DNA from: Hyphococcus sp.
GTDB lineage: Bacteria > Pseudomonadota > Alphaproteobacteria > Caulobacterales > Parvularculaceae
Assembly (NCBI GenBank): GCA_021776335.1
Contig: JAJFGB010000009.1
Location: 930,001-994,000, forward strand
Length of the DNA stretch: 64,000 bases
Direction: 5' to 3'
The notes under the pieces were generated by a model. That model was not told where the DNA came from. It ran no database searches and saw nothing but the letters and a program-made list of their open reading frames with translations. This document shows, piece after piece, positions 48,401 through 54,035 of this stretch (position 1 is the first letter of the stretch; the number at the start of each line of letters is the position of its first letter). The translations under genes were made by a program, and so were the position numbers.

Positions 48401-51359
48401 CAGTACCGGTCAGCGGCGTTGAAAGCGCATCGTCATCATTGAACGATCCTTCAATATCAACGCCGCTGCCGGCATTCGCCGTCGACACGACGCTCGCGCC
48501 GCCAGTGGGATTTTGCGGCGTCGTATCAACGATGCCGCCCGCGAAAAACCCTTCGCCTGCGACAAAGCGGCCGTCAGGGCCGCCCTGAAACACAAGGCCC
48601 CCGCCAAATTGCCCCAGCGCGCCAGTCTGCGAGCCCGGCAATTGCGGGCCGCCGTCAGCTGCGCGTGCAACGTCAGGCGGCACCAGCGTCACAGCGAATT
48701 GCGGGTTCAGATCGCCGAAATCGAGACCGAAATCGCCAATCTGGAAATCCTGAATGATTATTTCTTTGTTGTTGATGCGAATATAGGCGACTTCGAACTG
48801 CGCGTCGTAAAAATACTGTTCCCCATAAAACCCGTCATGACGGCTATAGCTGTCGCTGCGCAAGGCCCCGCTATCAAGTAATTTAGGCAACCCGAAATTG
48901 CCAAAGATCGTCGGCATTTGGATGCCGCCGGATAGCGCGGTGACAATTACGGGGCTGCCGCCGAGAAGGGTGAGGCCGTCAAGCACAAGCCGGTCGTCCG
49001 CATCAGAATCCGTTATGACATAAACCCGGTCGAAATGGCGTCGCCCGATGTCGTTCTGCACGGCTGTGGTCGCATCGATGTCTGCCGATGAAATGACAAA
49101 CGTGTCCGCGCCGGCGCCGCCGGTCAGCGTATCAAGCCCGATGCTGCCAAGGATAACATCATCCCCGGCGCCGCCGATGATGGTGTCGGCGCCGTCCCCG
49201 CCGTCGATCGCATAGCCGATCGATCCGTCATCTCCGGCGATCGTAAAGTCGATCAAATCGTCGCCCGCCGAGCCGGTTAGTCCTTCGACGGAATAGAGTG
49301 CAAGCGTTCCGCCACTGGCATTGATTTCGAAACCTATGGCGCCCAGGTTGGGATCGGGAGTGGTCAGGGCCGCAAGTGTGATCGCGATACCGGAACCAAA
49401 ATTCGAATAGTCCACAGCGTCAAAGCCGTCGCCGCCGAGAATAAAACTATTGACCGGGGGACCGGGCAAACTCGGATCGAATGGCGCAATTTTCAGGAAA
49501 TCTTCCGAGCCGCCGGTGAACGCCGTGTCGATGCCCTGCTCAAAATTCAGGATTTCATCTTCACCCGCCTGTGAAATGAGCGTATCGGCGCCGGCGCCGC
49601 CATCCAATGTGTCTTTAGCGCCATCCGCCGAGGGGCCGTTGGGGTCAGTTGGGTCCTCTGCAGCGAACCCTCCGACCAAAACATCGTCGCCGTCGCCACC
49701 GAGCAGCATGTCAGCGCCGTTAAGGCCGATCAAAACATTATTGCCGCTATCGCCGGTGATCACATCATCAAACTGCGAACCGATAACATTCTCTATGTTC
49801 GATAATACATCGCCTTGGGCGTAACCGCCTGACTGAGCTGTCGCGCTGTTCAAATCCACCGTGACGCCCGCGTCGCTTTGAACGTAAAATACCGAGTCTT
49901 CATCGGCGCCGCCGTCGATCACGTCCGCGCCGCCGCCACCAATAAAGACATCATCACCGCCGCCGCCATTCAGCGTGTTGTCAACATTTGCTCCAATACC
50001 AACAATCGCCGTGCCGCCTCCCGGCAGCGTCTCCTCGATAGACCCGAAGATGAGATCGTGTGACGCGGTTGCACTTGACCGATCAACCGTATGGGCGGCA
50101 ACTTCCCCGTTTGGCTGATCTTCTGCGGCAACATAAACATTTCTAATAGCCGCATCAGTCAAATTTGCCGCCAAATTATCATCAATAGTCAAATGCGTCA
50201 GCAGGCCGTCAGTAATCGTATTGTCTGTGGTCAATCGAGTGAGATGACCTGTGTAAGCTGTTTGCCCAAGTAGGTCGCGAAGGCTTGGAGCAATTACATC
50301 AAGGTCAGCGTATCTCTCTACAAGGGTTCGGCGCGCGGATTCAAATGATTGGACAAAATCCTGAATCTCGCCCAAATTGCCAAGGCTGTAACGTGCGTTG
50401 ATCCCGTTACTGCCCGTTGCAGGCGGCGTAACGCCGTTTAAATTCAAATCAGCTTGTGCATACTGGGCGCCATGAGTTGTCTCATATGCAAGAATTTTAC
50501 TTTCATGCTTATTAAGCATGCGGAAGACGCTTAGGGCATCTGCTTCAATGCTAACCCGAAAATTCGCATCGGGTTGCAACTCGTCATAAAGCCCGAATAC
50601 ATGGCTCTCAAGGATTCGACGCTTTGCTACGCCGTCTTCGCCTGTAAGGTTTGAGTTATATCTGATTTCAAACCATGCTTCAGCTCGATCCCCAACCCTA
50701 AGCGCATCACCAAGCTTTTCGCCCAATAGCACGGGCAAAAGAGGCCTTGTAGGATGAGTGCTTGGATTTGTGGGAGAATTATATGTTAATGAAAAAAGCG
50801 CTGCTTTCTCGCGTGAGTTCGCCGTAATGCCGCCAATGTTATCATGTGTATTGAAATCAGCGATCAGCTGATCAAAAACTGGCGTGATCGTGTCGAAAGT
50901 ATCCACCACCTCCTGAGGTGTGAGGAATGAAAATGTTGATCGCGGATTCACTGGCAGAGTGACTGTTTGGTCCGCAGCCCAAGCTGCCATCAGATCGTCG
51001 AGTGCAGATTGCAGTTCGGCAAAGCTTGTTAAATTGCCATCGTTTGGAACGCCCTGGCCTGCCTGATAATTAAATGCGTCAATGATGTCTTCAACGGCAT
51101 CGCGGTAATTAACAGCCGTACCGCCATTGGTAATGACACCGCTCAAATCATAAGAGCCTTCATTTGCCTGCACGCTAAAGTGATCCAACACCGCATCGCG
51201 AACAAAATCTTGTGTAACATTGAACCCGATGCCAATCGTCGGAATATGGCGTCCATCATCATGGAGTGAAAACTGATCGGCACCACTCGACTCTGTTTCT
51301 TTGATGATTTCGAAGATGAGATCATCATAATCAAGATTGTTGGTGTGATAAGTAATCAT
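42423..51359 (-). CDS. Giant RTX protein with N-terminal T4-lysozyme-like domain
   Basis: 2978 residues, no N-terminal signal peptide. Residues about 10-260 resemble T4-type lysozyme: Glu21/Glu23 in EIIKETESSG, Asp35 and, six residues on, T41-IGIGFN; T4 lysozyme has D20 and T26-IGIGH at the same spacing, and a late AKRRILESHVFGLYD helix. From about 455 onward come many GGxGxDxLxG calcium-binding blocks, a cadherin-like stretch (SDPEGGDLELI..FTYTVEDESG) and three near-identical 128-residue units. Residues about 2561-2690 hold an FrpC-like module (DLDGDGVELI, FDFDGDG, DRNGDGRI). The end is a Pro/Glu-rich tail with degenerate repeats. RTX proteins are exported by type I systems; this one could be a secreted bacteriolysin. 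The C-terminus differs from the other two RTX proteins. Confidence 0.85.
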   Translation of the reverse strand: MITYHTNNLDYDDLIFEIIKETESSGADQFSLHDDGRHIPTIGIGFNVTQDFVRDAVLDHFSVQANEGSYDLSGVITNGGTAVNYRDAVEDIIDAFNYQAGQGVPNDGNLTSFAELQSALDDLMAAWAADQTVTLPVNPRSTFSFLTPQEVVDTFDTITPVFDQLIADFNTHDNIGGITANSREKAALFSLTYNSPTNPSTHPTRPLLPVLLGEKLGDALRVGDRAEAWFEIRYNSNLTGEDGVAKRRILESHVFGLYDELQPDANFRVSIEADALSVFRMLNKHESKILAYETTHGAQYAQADLNLNGVTPPATGSNGINARYSLGNLGEIQDFVQSFESARRTLVERYADLDVIAPSLRDLLGQTAYTGHLTRLTTDNTITDGLLTHLTIDDNLAANLTDAAIRNVYVAAEDQPNGEVAAHTVDRSSATASHDLIFGSIEETLPGGGTAIVGIGANVDNTLNGGGGDDVFIGGGGADVIDGGADEDSVFYVQSDAGVTVDLNSATAQSGGYAQGDVLSNIENVIGSQFDDVITGDSGNNVLIGLNGADMLLGGDGDDVLVGGFAAEDPTDPNGPSADGAKDTLDGGAGADTLISQAGEDEILNFEQGIDTAFTGGSEDFLKIAPFDPSLPGPPVNSFILGGDGFDAVDYSNFGSGIAITLAALTTPDPNLGAIGFEINASGGTLALYSVEGLTGSAGDDLIDFTIAGDDGSIGYAIDGGDGADTIIGGAGDDVILGSIGLDTLTGGAGADTFVISSADIDATTAVQNDIGRRHFDRVYVITDSDADDRLVLDGLTLLGGSPVIVTALSGGIQMPTIFGNFGLPKLLDSGALRSDSYSRHDGFYGEQYFYDAQFEVAYIRINNKEIIIQDFQIGDFGLDFGDLNPQFAVTLVPPDVARAADGGPQLPGSQTGALGQFGGGLVFQGGPDGRFVAGEGFFAGGIVDTTPQNPTGGASVVSTANAGSGVDIEGSFNDDDALSTPLTGTDFADIINGHEGDDFISALDGNDVISGGEGDDTIDAGAGDDIVNADNGVNTADGGTGFDIIQFDGAIDDYLIVNRKASDDLNIQTTEYQDDVVAVYDLRTATDDPTAADVTVIQNFEELHFLGGAQTEIRQTQDAFTFIRRGNIDPWLARGAQSVSLTQQSLIDHFDYRIINNPGALLPDVVAVYLPQNGSVIKTGADSWDFQFDNAATSEAFVTVVAQDTNGAFVENVLRIIQPDTPPVTVADQVDFLFGGTLTIFESALLQNDSDPEGGDLELISASNPSFGSLSFDNGAVTLVTPTDFSGQFTFTYTVEDESGAQAQGQATVNVTPPVLPPVVTGTDGFDFFQGTTGSDHFRGGAGNDLIVGLVGLDALFGDSGDDFIIGDGGDPFAGASGDDILDGGAGNDIIAGRGGIDRVLFGAGYGTDIIAGQEGIETLQFVGGITASDITVDLISIEHHDFGLEFDQDEGFREFYVDDENTQGQLEFALSQFATSLTSRTDFASRLITDSGISVGQHDFSADFADLASLGEALVFSINGTNDKIIIPLTFSFSTGTPFSLTNVVFGDGAEWVVDHNFDITTPLGQLLSQSTDGDDRVVGLVSAPVLNGGLGDDTLIGRDEANGYQFDLGDGADVVEDLGNSNAVTDYIGFGAGITAADLEFSLSGIYLDDLTISITGTSDSITIRNQFTFVDSLNSSDPTTPIRTLRIEEIRFSDGSDINWNDVNGLLDYQAIDSFIAAIPAAQVDDTGNNIIQNFEHLPLSELDGGLGDDLLIGGQDGENYYFEADYGNDIILEGSSSSVSDGDPTLEVDTVRFGANVDPADVIFTRGGIRGDDLVISVPKAGGGFSTLNIVSQFFYRLPAEIRFPSTPDGSTPYRIEQFVFDFDGSTLTWDQVETRAFDLLDSNTWLTGTPQNDDLTGTPWEDLAFGLDGDDVIKTTFGADTIEGGAGDDFLQGGDGDDTYIYKSGDGNDIIQETVSFDLSGGEGEGAAPEHIDRLVFDDLLSGDLDFRISALDADDLIIRDNATGHEIIVESQFKTIEPVGVGEIEFADGVIWDRTQINAASIFIRDANQTINGTSGDDTITGGTGHDSLKGFAGSDTYVLVANHGDDWIKDNANAIDIDVIQFDPSILPGHLEVVRTSGNFGDLLIINNVTGDVVEVDRHFALSGNEGIEQIAFGDATVWDRAFLVANAETRGTAAAETMYGTTDDEKFRGGLGDDTILGKQGSDDYRIAAGDGNDKIDEFGLAGDTDRIVFDAGVNPGDIRLEKNTAMLNDLFLINDITGDVIEVDQHFFAATHGIEEITFDDGTIWNAAHIIANVTMVGTIAGELLTGNSDAERIRGGLGNDTMPGKEGSDDYLIASGDGNDKIDEFGLAGDTDRIVFDAGVNPGDIRLEKNTSVLNDLFLINEVTGDIIEVDQHFLSAAHGVEEIVFSDAIVWNAAFIVANVTLVGTSLADSLSGNTDDERIRGGLGNDTLLGRAGSDDYLFGASDGADYLDEFGVSTDTDRIIFDAGILPTDLLLSRGLINTDDVIITNVNTGATIEIDQQRNSTTLGIEEIHFDNGTIWDRTDIETLSNTTPPLAIDLDGDGVELISARDSNVYFDFDGDGIRERGGWVAGDDGLLVLDRNGDGRIAGVSEISFLADLAGARTDLEGLGGFDSNGDGALSAADDRFNEFFVWQDRNSNGRSDAGELTRLGDLGIVSIDPVGGAPVNAAPVNLTDNTILGGAVVTWSDGRETDLADVALRYVDRARNPNDIEFEAMRDEVTDANDAREDGRVNEEEPTRLEYRSALDAMRDLIEQQKEEQAANGAESNSEAESSDEVVMTKKAPPLVKEVHQESIETAPVETPVEPQAEKLNDAPVERPFQPLIEEENDQPIETSPAEKPAEPLVEKVTEEPTDTSPIEPPVKLPFDVEIPLPYEIVSADHIDFGNIDALGDGLVAETPPLEISGQGEGAGEGYFELPPEEPFFGSLNANDNGVLEITEHKEFAPIG
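43690..44830 (-). repeat. Three tandem 384-bp coding repeats in the lysozyme-RTX gene
   Basis: The anchor ccaaggccgcc recurs at 43990, 44374 and 44758, exactly 384 bp (128 codons) apart. Each unit encodes RGGLGxDT, then GSDDY, GDGNDKIDEFGLAGDTDRI and a GxEEIxFxDxxxWNAA segment. The upper two units are nearly identical in protein; the unit nearest the C-terminus has drifted. Such spacing permits expansion or loss by recombination without frameshift. Confidence 0.8.
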
Positions 51360-51386
51360 ACCTCGCTCCCGGTGCCAGAAATCTCT

Positions 51387-52244
51387 CTATTTTGGTCTAA
51401 TAACGCAGGCTACGGCAGCATTTGCCGCATTGCCGGCTTCTTCATTCTCGGTGTTGAAAAGCGTCACGCCTCGACTGCCGCTTCGCACCAAGAAAACCTG
51501 ACCATCGTAATACGCAACATCCCCATAGAACAATGCGTTTCGATAGTGCTGATGCAGCGCAGCATCGTCGCTTTCTCGCACAATCAGATTCAAATCACGA
51601 TCCCGAACTCCGTGCTCACCCCAAGGCGTGCATAGTGGCAGCTTTGGTTTCGGAGATAATATCGCAGTGCGACGGGTGTTACGATGAAGGTAAACTGTCT
51701 CTGGTTTACCATCCCCATTCAAATCAAACCGCGCCTGTCGCAAAACATATATTCCCGATTCAATGTTTCGCATCGCGCGCGCGAGCAGCCAGTCACGTTC
51801 TGTCCACAGGCGATCCAGGCAATCTCGATCACGCTCACAGGCGTCTATTTCGGCTTTCTCTTCAACACTAAGCAACCCTTCATAGGCAAACCCCATCTCC
51901 TTAACGATATCCATGTGCTCAAGAGGGGCCAGAGTTTCGAATTCTATGGCGGAAAAATCCGGACCATCGGGCAAAGGCGGCAGGCAGGATTGGTTCGGGC
52001 GTTTTGGTCGAGGCGGCAAGGTTTCCAAATGCGCCGCGTATTTTTGGCATAGTTGGTCGCCGGCGCCCAACTCAATCTCATAGGCGCCATCGCCGCTTTT
52101 TTTAACGTCGCCGCCGTTGCCGCACGCCGCTAACCCCAGCGCTGCATACCCAACAAAAAGTGGCAATAAAATGCGGCGCGACCATGCGGCGCCGTCTGTC
52201 GCTCGTCTCACGTCGTGACTTCTGTCACTTGATAAAGGAATCAC
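51387..52244 (-). CDS. Lipoprotein with LprI-like Cys motif, upstream of lysozyme-RTX gene
   Basis: 285 residues from GTG 52244, preferred over an in-frame ATG at 52292: gagag lies 5 bp before the GTG, and the resulting N-terminus (VIPLSSDRSHDVRRA) parallels that of the broken paralog at 53906. A 20-residue polar leader precedes the hydrophobic signal and lipobox LGLAAC (Cys41). Residues 129-155 read EKAEIDACERDRDCLDRLW then TERDWLLAR; the C-x5-C-L...W..R...L pattern resembles LprI/DUF1311 lysozyme inhibitors. The rest has ARFDLNGDGKPETVYLHR, an integrin-like calcium loop. It ends 27 bp before the RTX gene and is probably co-transcribed. An immunity role is inference; the lipoprotein call is firm. 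Confidence 0.72.
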   Translation of the reverse strand: MIPLSSDRSHDVRRATDGAAWSRRILLPLFVGYAALGLAACGNGGDVKKSGDGAYEIELGAGDQLCQKYAAHLETLPPRPKRPNQSCLPPLPDGPDFSAIEFETLAPLEHMDIVKEMGFAYEGLLSVEEKAEIDACERDRDCLDRLWTERDWLLARAMRNIESGIYVLRQARFDLNGDGKPETVYLHRNTRRTAILSPKPKLPLCTPWGEHGVRDRDLNLIVRESDDAALHQHYRNALFYGDVAYYDGQVFLVRSGSRGVTLFNTENEEAGNAANAAVACVIRPK

Positions 52245-52726
52245 AGACACTCTCCCTGTCTTTACTGTTAACCATGTAGCCGATAGTGGCAACTCACAAT
52301 TTATTTTAGTTGTTCAGTTCGCCGGGTATTGATGACGGGTTTGTTAAACAAAATTTTAAAATTACTTAGAATTAAGAAGGATAATCTGGGCGATTGCTTG
52401 ACAGAAATTCTGCATAATTATGGTGCGTGAGATTTTGGCGCCGCAGCAATACTTGTCTGTTGCGCATTATCGCAGCAAATAATTGAAACTATTGGCTTTT
52501 GAAACGCGACGGCGCCTCGCGTGGTGGCGCGACAGATGCAATGAGATCAAGGCTATGCTTAACGCCGCCACCTGTTTCTACTATAGAAAGGCTAAGCGAT
52601 TGAGCGCTCACTGTTCAATATTAAAAGTCCACAGGCGCTAAAAAGGGGAAAAGCGAACGCTCATTTAACTGGCAAATTTTGCGGGTTGGGTGTGGGCGAT
52701 CCGCGACCGGCCATCTTAACGACGGC
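52245..52726. other. 482-bp noncoding stretch between lipoprotein and protease fragment
   Basis: No convincing gene on either strand. It should contain the promoter of the lipoprotein/lysozyme-RTX unit (minus strand), but no box pair is clear. A short palindrome TTTGTT-a-AACAAA lies near 52341-52353. I looked here for the missing Ser-active-site part (GDSGG) of the truncated protease gene and did not find it. Confidence 0.5.
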
Positions 52727-53176
52727 TTATTTATCAAGGGTTGCATCCGGCGACCATGTCGCGTCGTAGGTCTTTTTCCAATTGCACCATGTTAAAAAGG
52801 ACCCTAACCCGGCTAATGGAGTCTGAGCCGAAAGATCAGTTGAAAGCGTAACTGTCGCCAAATCGTTGAAAACAAAATCATCCTTGTGCGATTCGAAATC
52901 AAAAAAAGGATTGACCTGCAAATCATCGACAATGGCGTCTATTGTTGCGACGTGATTGCGTATAAACTGCTGGCCGCTAACGTTGACGGTTGCGCCTTCA
53001 ATGGTGAAGGCGCCGTCAATTCCATCAAATTTACTGCGTGTAGGTTCGTCGAAATTTAAGAAGTTATGTCCGGCTGTAAGCAATAGGTTCTTCGCGATTG
53101 CCACTGCCGATCCTTTCCCTGGGCCTAGGAACAGATCGGTAAGAACGAGCACTCCTGTGGCTCCTGTTGCCGACAT
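52727..53176 (-). CDS. Truncated trypsin-like serine protease (N-terminal half)
   Basis: 149 residues. GSAVAIAKNLLLTAGHNF carries the TAGH catalytic-His motif (H37) of trypsin/V8-type proteases, and FNDLATVTLSTDL (D105) matches the catalytic-Asp NDIAxxxL motif. The sequence ends before the region that should carry GDSGG, so the catalytic Ser is missing; family members are usually 220 residues or more. No signal peptide is visible. A good ribosome site (gaggagaag) precedes ATG 53176. It lies 19 bp after a broken lipoprotein gene on the same strand. Either a gene fragment or a non-catalytic relic; activity is not expected. Confidence 0.65.
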   Translation of the reverse strand: MSATGATGVLVLTDLFLGPGKGSAVAIAKNLLLTAGHNFLNFDEPTRSKFDGIDGAFTIEGATVNVSGQQFIRNHVATIDAIVDDLQVNPFFDFESHKDDFVFNDLATVTLSTDLSAQTPLAGLGSFLTWCNWKKTYDATWSPDATLDK

Positions 53177-53195
53177 CTACTCTTCTCCTCTAATT

Positions 53196-53906
53196 TTAGT
53201 CATTAATCTTGATAGATTGGCATAAGCTTACAGGGGCGTTGGCATCGGAAAAAGTCATACTATCCAACCCATACCAACTCGGCGCGCACCAACTCGCTCC
53301 CTCTAATTCGCCCCTCGTTTTGTCGTTGATCTGCGTATCTACAATACATCCAGGAGAGCATCCAACTGTATCGCGATCAGAATCACGGTTGAATTCGGCT
53401 TGCAGGGCTGGCAAATTAATCCTTATACACCTGAAAAGCACTTCCTGTGTTGGCCGCGTCGCGTAGCTTTCTATATCCTCTAAGTGGAACTCTGTGCCAG
53501 CTTTTGATCTGACTGGTCGAACTATGCGATTTCCATAAAGTCCGCGGCAAAAGTGCTCTTCACCATCGCGGGAACAGACTGGAAATGCGGGCGCCCAAGC
53601 CTCACACTAAGATGGAACATTTGGGCGGCCTTTCTCGTCATTGGTGAGATTGCAACCAGGAGCGCAATGAACGACGGAATGATCACTTTCGATTGTTCGG
53701 GGTTTTTGGGGGCCACCGCCTATGTTTGCATCCGCTTGAACGGGAAGGTCTGTTTCGTTATCAGAATCAACGTCTTCCGTCGCAACACCCGCCTCACCAC
53801 AACCAGCCATCCCCAGCGCTGCAAACCCAACTAAAGTGCGGCGCAAATAATGGGCGCCGCCAGCGGCCTGTCTCACCTCGCAGCTTCTGTTGTTGACCAT
53901 AGGCAT
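53196..53906 (-). pseudogene. Cys-rich lipoprotein gene interrupted by one in-frame TAG
   Basis: A 237-codon frame with a strong ribosome site (ggaggg), start ATG 53906, a 20-residue polar leader (MPMVNNRSCEVRQA) and lipobox LGMAGC. A single TAG at 53609-53607 (codon 100) splits it; the same frame then stays open for 136 more sense codons to a TAA at 53196. The two halves contain a duplicated unit: SDHSVVHCAPGC ahead of the stop and SDRDTVGCSPGC after it, each followed by ND-x-K-x-R. By this alignment the TAG lies where the second unit has Trp (TGG) directly before Cys, so a TGG-to-TAG change is the simplest cause. The leader and signal match those of the lipoprotein at 51387-52244. Confidence 0.7.
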
Positions 53907-54035
53907 AACGCGCGCCCTCCCTTGCGGGCGCAGTTCATGCGGTAATTGTTAAGCTCGACTTAATTTATACTTGAATGTGAGGGGTAAAGCGCATTTGAGT
54001 GTCGGCCAGCTGGCCCTCCTCGCCTGTCTGGCGCA

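Noticed and set aside
42624-50273. Many plus-strand open frames opposite the lysozyme-RTX gene
   Set aside because: They mirror the GGxGxD repeat on the other strand, are low complexity (Ser/Pro/Ala-rich) and lack ribosome sites and domains.
52398-52424. TTGACA with TATGGT on the plus strand
   Set aside because: Spacer is only 15 bp and no plus-strand gene or RNA can be seen downstream.
53209-53466. Plus-strand 85-codon frame over the broken lipoprotein
   Set aside because: Opposite-strand shadow of the Cys-rich coding frame.
53607-53609. TAG read as pyrrolysine or another recoded residue
   Set aside because: No sign of recoding machinery, and the duplicated unit indicates Trp at this place, so a nonsense change is simpler.
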